Source: Alphaproteobacteria bacterium MarineAlpha3_Bin4 (GTDB taxonomy: Bacteria > Pseudomonadota > Alphaproteobacteria > Rhodospirillales > Casp-alpha2). Taken from it: a stretch of 7,828 nucleotides of DNA. The notes beneath the pieces are model-generated. The model was given only the letters and a program-made list of their open reading frames with translations, was not told the origin of the DNA and searched no databases. The stretch spans positions 1 to 7,828 of the forward strand of contig PTLJ01000062.1 of assembly GCA_002938045.1 (NCBI GenBank), in the 5' to 3' direction. This document shows, piece after piece, positions 1-6,290 of this stretch. The position numbers and the translations under genes are program-made. Every line of letters begins with the position of its first letter. The first letter of the stretch is position 1.

Positions 1-77
1 AATTCGCAATGCCCAACAACCTTGCTTTGTACGCCATTATCATGTTTGCGCAACAATACTTGACCTACTTCAATCAT
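1..77 (-). CDS. N-terminal fragment of an unknown small gene, cut by the left edge
   Basis: An ATG at 77-75 opens a minus-strand frame that stays open to the window edge, giving 25 residues beginning MIEVGQVLLRKHDNG and ending near VVGHCE. The start is chosen because a purine-rich ribosome binding site (GGGGAGGGG, 81-89) sits three bases upstream, with its GGAG core about six bases from the ATG. The peptide has no signal sequence or membrane segment and matches no family I recognise. It lies in an AT-rich tract beside a broken gene on the same strand, so it may belong to a phage-like or other acquired segment; that is inference. Too little is visible to assign a function. Confidence 0.5.
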   Translation of the reverse strand, partial: MIEVGQVLLRKHDNGVQSKVVGHCE

Positions 78-120
78 ATTCCCCTCCCCATATAACTTTT
101 TATGTTTATGATATTTGGTC

Positions 121-164
121 GTCGTATTATTACCTCTACTATAAACCTACCAATATAATACGAC
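121..164. repeat. Perfect 10-base inverted repeat in the AT-rich upstream region
   Basis: GTCGTATTAT (121-130) is the exact reverse complement of ATAATACGAC (155-164), with 24 bases between. The repeat lies 44 to 87 bases upstream of the ATG at 77 and partly overlaps the end of the degraded reading frame. The long spacer argues against a terminator hairpin. Arms about three helical turns apart would suit an operator or other protein-binding site. A poor minus-strand promoter match (TTGGTA, then TAATAC about 18 bases later) lies within it, but I would not rely on that. Confidence 0.4.
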
Positions 165-610
165 CACAATAAAATTACCGCCGCCATAGCCTAGTTGATT
201 AGCCCCCGGTTGATTGTCGATGATGCAAGTGGAAATACCTTCCCAATAGGCCTTTTGGTCGTCACTCTAACTTTTAGACCAACGCCCCTTATCTTGATAA
301 ACCCACTGCGCAGATTTAACGTTTTTAGTTACGATCAGCCCTTTGGCACCCGTACGCTTGGCTCGCCTGATGGTGTGCCCATAGGTCCTCAAACTTATCC
401 TCTTTGATGATAGTGGCTTTAAGAACTTCCGCTATCTTCTCCGCCACCGTATCCCTCTTGGGTGCCTTATTGGTCGCTGCTGACTTCTGCGCCTTCATCC
501 AGTTGGTAAAGGCTAGGTCCGTTACCTCTCCTTCCAAGGGATTTTCGAAGAGCGTTGAGTTTGCAGAGGTGCCCTTTTGTTAGCGTTGATTCTTTTGTTG
601 AAGTTACCCC
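147..610 (-). pseudogene. Broken gene with two frameshifts and an in-frame TAG; unknown family
   Basis: Three minus-strand frames carry protein-like sequence in succession. The first (about 610-534) reads STLTKGHLCKLNALRKSLG. Skipping one base near 531-538 gives the second (about 534-394), with AFTNWMKAQKS and later VAEKIAEVLKATIIKEDK. Skipping one base in the TTT run at 391-393 gives the third, with LRTYGHTIRRAKRTGAKG and then QWVYQDKGRWSKS up to a TAG at 269-267. Past that TAG the same frame continues with AYWEGISTCIIDNQ and GYGGGNFIVVVLYW to a second TAG at 149-147. Joined, this is about 150 residues, basic and lysine/alanine-rich at first. No start codon is evident. I do not recognise the family. 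Either it is a true pseudogene or the sequence here has errors at short base runs; both shifts go the same way. If the first TAG is the real stop, the gene ends at 267. Confidence 0.5.
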
Positions 611-880
611 TCACTGAATGAGGCGGCGAGAGCAGCAGATTTCTGAGGTGGGGTCTTGGCGCTTAGGAAAAGCCTCACCCTCGCTAACTAGGAGGCAAAT
701 CGACGCTTGTGCCTGGACTGCTCTGTATTCGCCTCGGGTCACGCGCGGCTGGCTTGGCGTTAGGCAGCCATGAACCTGACGAACAAGCTTCTTGACTGAA
801 ACTAGCCCCGAACCCAAGCTAAACGGGGACACGGAAGCGGACCCACCCGTCGTCGTGTTGAAGTTAGGCAAAGCGGAATC
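611..880. other. Gene-poor stretch upstream of the DctP-like gene
   Basis: No convincing gene on either strand. A small hairpin (CCTCA 609-613 with TGAGG 619-623, five-base loop) sits at its left end. A good ribosome-binding sequence, TAGGAGG (689-695 region), is followed only by very short frames (18 to 28 codons from TTG or GTG), so I do not call a gene. TTGACT (792-797) resembles a -35 box, but no good -10 hexamer lies 16-18 bases on. CCCCG (806-810) and CGGGG (824-828) could form a weak stem in the leader of the downstream gene. The long minus-strand open frames here are continuous with shadows of the GC-rich gene that begins at 881. Confidence 0.4.
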
Positions 881-2074
881 GTGCGCAATGTGGTGATCGG
901 GATCGTTTTCGGCTTGGTCGTTGGCGTCGCCATCGGCAACGGCGTCATCGCGCCAAGGCTGCAGACACCCGCGACGGCTGTCAAGGCCTCCCTTCTGTTG
1001 CCAGCGGCGGTTCCGGCCGTCGCCGTTCCTGCGGCAACAGCGTCCGCGCCACGGCTCACCGCCGAGGCCGCGCCGGCGGTCCCAAACCAGCCGGGGCCTC
1101 GTCCGCTGGCCGCAATCGAATGGCGGATGGCGAGCGCGTTTAGCGGCGACCTGCCGCAAGTGGGCGCGCTGGCGAAACGCATCGAGCGCAACATCGAGAG
1201 TATTTCCGACGGCTCCTTCAAGATCACTTTCCACGAACCTGGGGCCCTGGTGCCGCCCTTGAAGATGTTCAACGCAGTCCGTTTAGGCGCTATCGATGCA
1301 GCTTTCTCGTCGCCAACGCTTTGGGCCAACAAACTGCCGGCACTACAACTGTTTTCGGCCATACCGTTCGGACCGCCGCTCAAAGAGTATCTAGCCTGGA
1401 TCTACTTCGGGGGCGGCCGCGAGATCTTCCAGGATCTCTACCGCAAGAACGGCATCCACAGCCTGTTCTGCGGCGCGGCGGCGCCCGGCACAGCCGGATG
1501 GTTCCGCAAGCCGGTTAGGACGCCAGCCGACTTCAAGGGCATGACGATGGCGATGACCGGGCTTGGCGCTAAGGTCCTTGAAAAGCTTGGCGTTTCGACG
1601 ACCCAGGTAACTAACGCCGACATCGCCATTGCTTTTGAAAATGGCTTGATCGATTCCCTAGCGTTGGCGCAGCCCGCATCCGACATCGCGCTCGGACCCG
1701 AGCGGCAGGCTAGGTACTATTATTTCCCAGGCTGGCACCAGCCGGCTGCGCTGTTCGAGTTGATGGTTAATCTCGACAGGTGGAAGGCGTTGCCGGGACC
1801 ACAGCGGGTCCGCATCGAGGCTATTTGCGGCGAAAACGTCCGCTATGGCTTATTCAAGGGCGAGGCGCTGCAGTTCGAGGCTCTGAAGGAGATGACGGGA
1901 CGCGGTGTCGTTATCGAACGCTGGGCCGGTGAGATTATGCAGGCCTTGCGCGACGCTTGGCAGCGGGTCGTCTCCGACGAAATCGCTAACGACCGCATTT
2001 TCGCCCGAACCTGGTCTTCGCTGTCAGAATTTCGGCAAGATTATGAGATATGGCGTGAATTGAGCGAGTTGTGA
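881..2074 (+). CDS. Membrane-anchored DctP-family TRAP solute-binding protein, orphan and with altered ligand site
   Basis: 397 residues with a DctP fold (residues about 80-395), closest in style to the TakP/FcbT1-like group of TRAP binding proteins. Landmarks are the opening WRMASAF (81-87), GALVPPLKMFNAV (121-133), KLPALQLFSAIPFG (151-164), KPVRTPADFKG (210-220) and RYYYFPGWHQP (278-288). The N-terminus (4-24) is hydrophobic and followed by a long Ala/Pro-rich linker (28-78). It lacks a clear signal-peptidase site, so I infer a protein anchored in the inner membrane with its domain in the periplasm. The start is GTG 881: an in-frame TAG lies at 803 and no ATG follows it. The ribosome site is weak. 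No TRAP permease adjoins it; the one in this window is opposite-strand and TAXI-type. The usual Arg after the KG(L/M)K motif appears as Ala224, and the EW of the family's EWVGPY as Ala261-Leu262. It may bind an atypical ligand or act as a sensor. Confidence 0.85.
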   Translation: MRNVVIGIVFGLVVGVAIGNGVIAPRLQTPATAVKASLLLPAAVPAVAVPAATASAPRLTAEAAPAVPNQPGPRPLAAIEWRMASAFSGDLPQVGALAKRIERNIESISDGSFKITFHEPGALVPPLKMFNAVRLGAIDAAFSSPTLWANKLPALQLFSAIPFGPPLKEYLAWIYFGGGREIFQDLYRKNGIHSLFCGAAAPGTAGWFRKPVRTPADFKGMTMAMTGLGAKVLEKLGVSTTQVTNADIAIAFENGLIDSLALAQPASDIALGPERQARYYYFPGWHQPAALFELMVNLDRWKALPGPQRVRIEAICGENVRYGLFKGEALQFEALKEMTGRGVVIERWAGEIMQALRDAWQRVVSDEIANDRIFARTWSSLSEFRQDYEIWRELSEL

Positions 2075-2093
2075 ATTTAACCAGAATTTCGGC
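2025..2093. repeat. 12-base direct repeat across the end of the DctP-like gene
   Basis: CAGAATTTCGGC occurs at 2025-2036, inside the last codons of the gene, and again at 2082-2093, just after its stop, 57 bases apart. Flanking bases do not match, so it may be chance or a remnant of a local duplication. Confidence 0.4.
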
Positions 2094-2194
2094 TTGAACC
2101 TAAGGGCCCGGAAAGGCTATCAGTTGCATCCCACGCCATCGGGATCGATGTTTATCCCCTAGATTTTTCTGTTCGGGAATTTACAACCCCAATC

Positions 2195-2200
2195 GGAGGT
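2195..2200 (+). promoter_or_regulatory. Ribosome binding site of the cytochrome c gene
   Basis: GGAGGT lies seven bases before the ATG at 2208. This fixes the start and suggests efficient translation, in contrast to the weak site before the upstream gene. No strong promoter is recognisable in the 133-base gap before it. Confidence 0.75.
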
Positions 2201-2207
2201 TAATCGC

Positions 2208-2642
2208 ATGCAGAAGATCAAGACAATCGCCATTGCCGTAGCCGTCGGTGCTGCGCTGTCGCTTTCCAGCGGCCTCGCCGCCGATGCTGCCTGGGCGGCC
2301 GACGCCAAGAAAGGCGAGAAGGTGTTCAAGAAGTGCAAGGCCTGCCACACACTCAAGGGCAAGAACCGAGTCGGCCCAACGCTGGGAGGCTTGATTGGCC
2401 GTAACGCGGCGACGACCAAGGGCTACAAGTATTCGAAGGATTTCAAGGCTGCCGGCGAAAAGGGCCTGATATGGAACGAAGAAACCCTATCCGGCTACCT
2501 CAATAAAAAGCCGGGGCCGAAAAAGTGGCTGGGTGAGTTCCTGGGCAAGAAAAAGGCCAAGACCAAGATGTCATTCAGTGGCATCAAGAAGGATGAAGAC
2601 ATTGCCAATCTGATCGAGTATCTCAAGCACGCAACCAAGTAG
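2208..2642 (+). CDS. Exported class I c-type cytochrome, small and lysine-rich
   Basis: 144 residues. A signal peptide (1-30: Lys3 and Lys5, a hydrophobic core, and a likely AWA/AD cleavage) sends it to the periplasm. The haem site is C43-K-A-C46-H47; the cysteines bind haem and His47 is the proximal ligand. RVGPTLGGLIGR (54-65) follows, as in class I cytochromes c. Met121, in TKMSFSGIKKDED, is the expected second axial ligand, and NLIEYLKHATK forms the C-terminal helix. The mature protein, near 114 residues, suits a one-haem soluble electron carrier of the mitochondrial-like cytochrome c group. Residues 100-120 carry a lysine/glycine-rich stretch before the Met loop, and the whole protein is strongly basic, consistent with docking to acidic oxidase or reductase surfaces. 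It follows the DctP-like gene by 133 bases on the same strand with its own strong ribosome site; co-transcription is possible but unproven. Confidence 0.93.
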   Translation: MQKIKTIAIAVAVGAALSLSSGLAADAAWAADAKKGEKVFKKCKACHTLKGKNRVGPTLGGLIGRNAATTKGYKYSKDFKAAGEKGLIWNEETLSGYLNKKPGPKKWLGEFLGKKKAKTKMSFSGIKKDEDIANLIEYLKHATK

Positions 2643-2643
2643 C

Positions 2644-2669
2644 GCGTTTCAGAATTGGCTGCGAAACGC
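2644..2669 (+). terminator. Hairpin just after the cytochrome c gene
   Basis: GCGTTTC (2644-2650) and GAAACGC (2663-2669) form a perfect 7-base-pair stem with a 12-base loop, starting two bases after the stop codon. The following bases (CGTCGTTTCC) give only a weak T-run, so it may be an inefficient terminator or an mRNA 3' end stabiliser. Confidence 0.4.
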
Positions 2670-2716
2670 CGTCGTTTCCTAAAAGAATGGCGGCATTTTG
2701 CTTCTAACGGACATTA

Positions 2717-2734
2717 GCGTTTGCAACGCCTTTT
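2717..2734 (+). terminator. Short stem plus T-run between convergent genes
   Basis: GCGTT (2717-2721) and AACGC (2725-2729) flank a three-base loop and are followed by C and four T. It lies in the 155-base gap between the cytochrome gene and the convergent TRAP permease gene, where a plus-strand terminator is expected. The stem is short, so confidence is limited. Confidence 0.35.
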
Positions 2735-2797
2735 GCCACAAGTTCTCCTCGTTGGGCATGACAGAAAATAGGGTGGTCTCTAACCTGGCCTTACACT

Positions 2798-5194
2798 CTA
2801 TTCCGTGGTCGCGTCGGTTGGAGCTACGCCGTTGGCGCGGCGTTGACGAGCCAGCTGCATCAGCACCACTAAAGCCAACAGGATTGCCGCCGGTAAGTAT
2901 GCCCATCGTTTGTTCGGAAGGCCTAACCGCTCGACATCGATGGCAGTGACAAAATCACCAATCTTGAGCCCGGCTTTTTCGGTCAGGCTCTTGGGTAGCA
3001 AGTCTACAACCTCGAAAATATTCTCATCGGCCTTCTCAAGCGTGATGCCATATAGCGCTTCGGAGTTCCTAGTCTGAAGGTCAGGCGTCGTAATGCGGAA
3101 CAACTTAAAACGGTCGCCGTAGTCGGTGGAACGAGTTACGTGGAACCGCACTGTGTAGCCTGATTCGCCCAAGGCCTTACCGGAGACAAAGCGCGCCATT
3201 TCCAGCTCCTTGAATGCTGGAAACACTTGATTCATCAGAAAATCCGGGCGGAACAGCGCTAGTGTCACTAGCAGTAGCGCCACCACCTCGTACCACTTTG
3301 TCCTGACGATGAGCCACCCCTGTGTCGCAGCGCTGAAGGCGCCCATAGCAGCCAGGGAAACGACAAAAATCATGAGTCCTTCCCAAAAGGTGTCGACGCC
3401 AATCAACAGCAGTTCCGGATTGAAGATGAAGATGAACGGTAGGATCGCCGTGCGGATATCGTAGGTGAAGCCTTGAATTCCAGTTTTGATTGGATCGGCC
3501 CGCGAGATAGCTGCCGCCGCGAATGCGGCTAAGCATACGGGAGGGGTATCATCGGCGAGGATACCGAAATAGAACACGAAGAGGTGCACCGAGATCAGTG
3601 GTAGGATCAATCCCGCCGCCTGTCCCAACTCGACCACAACGCCGGCCAGGATTGACGCCACCACCAAATAGTTGGCCGTGGTCGGCAGACCCATCCCCAG
3701 GATAAGACACAGCACCGCGGTAAGCCCAAGCAAGATAAACACATTTCCGCCAGAGATTGTTTCGACCACGTCGACAAGCGCGTTGTTGAGGCCAGTCAAA
3801 TTGACCGCACCGACGATGATGCCGGCAGACGCCACGGCGATAGCGATGTTGACCATGTTTCGCGCGCCCGTGACCATGCCGTCGTAGACTAGCTGGACCC
3901 CATTCTTCAACGCCTGCGTAATTTTAGCCCCGCCGGTTCTCATCTCGTGCCAGACCTTTTCGATGATGATGATGAGCATCAACAAAATTATCGAGTAGAA
4001 CACCGCCGACCCCGCACTCCATCGCTCCACTATCAGTAGGTAAATGAGGATCGCGATCGGGATCAGGAAGTGAAGGCCAGAGCGAAACGTCGGCCCCAGT
4101 GGCGGGATCGTGTTCTTTGGCAGGCCTTTGAGGCCTAGTTTCATTGCCTCCAGGTGTGAGATGTAGAACAACGCGATGTAGCTAACCACAGCTGGGATGA
4201 AAGCCGCAGTGATGACGTCAAAATAGGAGATACCGAGAAACTCAGCCATAACGAACGCTGCCGCTCCCATGATCGGCGGCATGATCTGACCGTTGGTCGA
4301 CGCGGCCACCTCGATAGCGCCTGCCTTGATGGCAGGGTAGCCCGTCTTGACCATGACCGGGATGGTAAAGGTGCCGGTGGTCACAACGTTGGCGATGGAA
4401 GAGCCGGAAATCGCCCCTGTCATGCCGGAGGCCAAGATCGCAGCCTTGGCCGGGCCACCTCGGAAGCGGCCGACCATAGCAAATGCCAGATCAAGAAAAT
4501 ACCGCCCTGCCCCGGCCTTTTCGAGCAGCGCACCGAAAAGAACAAACAAAAAGACAAAGCTCACCGAGACATCGATGGGGATTCCGAAGATGGCCTCACC
4601 ACCCAACCACTGGTAACCGATCAGGCGGTTCAGAGAGACACCCCGGTGCGAGATAATTTCGGGCATGGACTGGCCGAAAATGGAATAAACCAGGAAGACC
4701 GCGGCGACGATCACTAGCGGTAAGCCGATCGCCCGCCGGGTGGCTTCGAGAAGCAATAGGATACCGATACCGCCAAGCATCGTTTCAAAGGGTAAATTCA
4801 TACCCATAAGGTCGATGGTTAGCGGGATCCCACGGCGCTCCACCAGTCCGGCATGGGCGATATAAATATAAAGAGCGGCGTAGCAAGCGACCACCACCAG
4901 AGCGATATCAACAAAGCCCAACCGACGTTCTGTCAGGCCCTTAGTCGCCGGGAACATGAGAAAACAAAGCACCAGACCGAACGCCAAGTGGATACTTCGA
5001 GCTTCGACACCGAAAATAATCCCGAAATTGGCCAGGTAGGGGAACGGCGACGCGATCCAGAGCTGAAACAGCGACCACACAAACGCGATGATACCGATGA
5101 GGACCGCCATGCGGGGGCCGTGTTTGCGGCCCGTGTATTCGATGTCCGCGATCTGCTTTGCGATTTTTGCTTGGGAAACGTCCGGAATGGACAT
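2798..5194 (-). CDS. Fused 4TM/12TM TRAP transporter permease (TAXI-associated) with C-terminal extension
   Basis: 798 residues. This is the DctQ-DctM fusion typical of TAXI-TRAP importers, which move solute inward with an ion gradient after delivery by the periplasmic binding protein. The N-terminal part (about 29-170) has hydrophobic segments near 29-48, 68-82, 95-113 and 138-172 and corresponds to the small subunit. The large-subunit part (about 180-640) shows GAISGSSIANVVTTGTFTIP (260-279), STNGQIMPPIMGAAAFV (299-315), GMGLPTTANYL (500-510) and the long motif at 537-572 containing GILADDTPPV. These match the internally repeated DctM core. A C-terminal region (about 640-798) adds segments near 635-648 and 766-780 around a soluble stretch; it resembles the DUF3394-type tail of some TAXI permeases. 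The ATG at 5194 is 83 bases downstream of the binding-protein gene and has only a weak ribosome site. Substrate unknown. Confidence 0.93.
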   Translation of the reverse strand: MSIPDVSQAKIAKQIADIEYTGRKHGPRMAVLIGIIAFVWSLFQLWIASPFPYLANFGIIFGVEARSIHLAFGLVLCFLMFPATKGLTERRLGFVDIALVVVACYAALYIYIAHAGLVERRGIPLTIDLMGMNLPFETMLGGIGILLLLEATRRAIGLPLVIVAAVFLVYSIFGQSMPEIISHRGVSLNRLIGYQWLGGEAIFGIPIDVSVSFVFLFVLFGALLEKAGAGRYFLDLAFAMVGRFRGGPAKAAILASGMTGAISGSSIANVVTTGTFTIPVMVKTGYPAIKAGAIEVAASTNGQIMPPIMGAAAFVMAEFLGISYFDVITAAFIPAVVSYIALFYISHLEAMKLGLKGLPKNTIPPLGPTFRSGLHFLIPIAILIYLLIVERWSAGSAVFYSIILLMLIIIIEKVWHEMRTGGAKITQALKNGVQLVYDGMVTGARNMVNIAIAVASAGIIVGAVNLTGLNNALVDVVETISGGNVFILLGLTAVLCLILGMGLPTTANYLVVASILAGVVVELGQAAGLILPLISVHLFVFYFGILADDTPPVCLAAFAAAAISRADPIKTGIQGFTYDIRTAILPFIFIFNPELLLIGVDTFWEGLMIFVVSLAAMGAFSAATQGWLIVRTKWYEVVALLLVTLALFRPDFLMNQVFPAFKELEMARFVSGKALGESGYTVRFHVTRSTDYGDRFKLFRITTPDLQTRNSEALYGITLEKADENIFEVVDLLPKSLTEKAGLKIGDFVTAIDVERLGLPNKRWAYLPAAILLALVVLMQLARQRRANGVAPTDATTE

Positions 5195-5209
5195 TGTAAA
5201 TCCAGAGAC

Positions 5210-5259
5210 AAAAAGAGGGCTGGCGCCCCGCCCCGATCGTCAACGGCGGGGTGTCAGCC
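5210..5259 (-). terminator. Intercistronic stem and T-run between binding protein and permease (partial terminator)
   Basis: On the minus strand, the arm 5259-5245 pairs with 5232-5218 across a 12-base loop. There are 13 Watson-Crick pairs, including an unbroken GC-rich 7-pair core (5226-5232 with 5245-5251), interrupted by two A-C mismatches. Three bases beyond the stem comes TTTTT (5214-5210). The structure starts about 18 bases after the binding-protein stop and ends 15 bases before the permease ATG. A leaky terminator here would give more binding protein than permease, a ratio common in importer operons. Function is inferred from the sequence only. Confidence 0.55.
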
Positions 5260-5277
5260 AAACTATAACCTGGCGTG

Positions 5278-6276
5278 TTACATCCAGCCCTTCTCCTTGT
5301 AATACTTTTTGGCGCCCGGATGCAGCGGAGCCGACAGGGCGTCCATAATCATCTTCTTGGGATCGAGATTCTTGAACGCCGGATGCAGAGTACGGAAATC
5401 ATCAATGTTCTCAAACACCGCCCGGGTAACCTCGTAAACCACGTCCTCAGGCACATCAGCACTGGTAACGAAAGTCGCCATCACGCCGAAGGTGGTGACG
5501 TCAGAATCTGTGGTTTTATAGGTGCCTTTTGGAATTGTCGCGAAAGCGTAAAACGGGTTCCCATCAACCAGCTTCTTCTCGACACCAGTCTTGAGGTTGA
5601 TGATCTTGGCGCCACAGCCATCGGTAGCCACGGACACGCCCGCGTTGGGCACACCGACCGTGTAACCATAGGCGTCGATCTTACCATCGCATAGGGCCTT
5701 CGACTGCTCGGTGGATGTTAGCTCCGTTGCCAGCTTGAAGTCGCTTTTCTTGGTGCCGTAGGACTCCATCAACACCTCTGTGGTGCCACGCTGTCCGGAC
5801 CCCGGATTGCCGATGTTGAACCGCTTGCCCTTGAGGTCATTCCAGGATTTGATGCCCGAGTTTCCCGCCACGATGATGTGATATGGTTCCGGGTGCACGG
5901 AAAAGACCGCCCGCAAGCCCTTGAACGCCTTATCTTTGAACTTTGAGCTGCCGTTGTAAGCATGGTACTGCCAGTCAGACTGGGCAACGCCGAAGTCTAA
6001 CTCGCCGGCCTGGATGTTTGAGATATTGTAGGTGGAGCCCGCAGTCGACGGCGCCGAGCACCGGATGCCGTGCTTACGGCCCTTTTTGCGACCTTCCGCA
6101 GCTTCCTTGTGGACCATACGGCAGACCGATTGCCCGACAACGAAGTAGACGCCCGTCGGACCACCAGTGCCGATGGAGATGAACTTTTTGGCAGCCTCAG
6201 CGGTGCCCGTGCCAGCGCCCATATATGCGCCCGCGGCCATTACCAAGGCCAGTGTGGATACGGTTAATTTTCTCAT
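5278..6276 (-). CDS. TAXI-family TRAP transporter solute-binding protein
   Basis: 332 residues, the usual TAXI length. A signal peptide (1-28; Arg2/Lys3, a hydrophobic core, likely AEA/A cleavage) indicates periplasmic export. TAXI landmarks follow: FISIGTGGPTGVYFVVG (32-48), CRMVHKE (52-58), IRCSAPSTAGSTYNISNIQ (71-89), GELDFGVAQSDWQYHAYNG (91-109), DLKGKRFNIGNPGSGQRGT (147-165), DGKIDAYGYTVGVPN (197-211), and near the end SAPLHPGAKKYY (315-326). Four cysteines (52, 73, 196, 221) could form two disulfides. It is the first gene of the TAXI-TRAP pair and lies 83 bases before the fused permease, its expected partner. The start is set by a tandem ribosome site just upstream. Known TAXI proteins bind glutamate or similar acids in a few cases, but the ligand cannot be read here. 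The assignment is firm; the substrate is not. Confidence 0.95.
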   Translation of the reverse strand: MRKLTVSTLALVMAAGAYMGAGTGTAEAAKKFISIGTGGPTGVYFVVGQSVCRMVHKEAAEGRKKGRKHGIRCSAPSTAGSTYNISNIQAGELDFGVAQSDWQYHAYNGSSKFKDKAFKGLRAVFSVHPEPYHIIVAGNSGIKSWNDLKGKRFNIGNPGSGQRGTTEVLMESYGTKKSDFKLATELTSTEQSKALCDGKIDAYGYTVGVPNAGVSVATDGCGAKIINLKTGVEKKLVDGNPFYAFATIPKGTYKTTDSDVTTFGVMATFVTSADVPEDVVYEVTRAVFENIDDFRTLHPAFKNLDPKKMIMDALSAPLHPGAKKYYKEKGWM

Positions 6277-6290
6277 TCTCCCTACTCCCT
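6277..6290 (-). promoter_or_regulatory. Tandem Shine-Dalgarno sequence before the TAXI gene
   Basis: Read on the minus strand, AGGGAG (6290-6285) is followed by TAGGGAGA (6284-6277) and then the ATG. The distal copy is eight bases from the ATG, a good spacing; the proximal copy is almost touching it and is probably not usable for that start. Confidence 0.6.

Noticed and set aside
267..269. TAG read through or recoded (for example as pyrrolysine) in the broken gene
   Set aside because: The same gene also carries two frameshifts, so decay or sequence error explains the stop more simply. No recoding machinery is visible in the window.
689..795. TAGGAGG followed by short frames starting at TTG or GTG
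   Set aside because: The frames are only 18 to 28 codons, with no recognisable peptide; the ribosome-like sequence alone is not enough.
792..821. TTGACT as a -35 box for the DctP-like gene
   Set aside because: No acceptable -10 hexamer occurs 16-18 bases downstream.
611..1383. Long minus-strand open frames (611-1234 and 802-1383) opposite the start of the DctP-like gene
   Set aside because: Their translations are arginine/alanine-rich with no recognisable motif, and they overlap a plus-strand gene with clear family motifs. They are GC-rich antisense shadows.
4853..5694. Plus-strand open frames (4853-5302, 5275-5694) over the permease and TAXI genes
   Set aside because: They lie opposite genes with strong family signatures, lack good ribosome sites, and have low-complexity composition.
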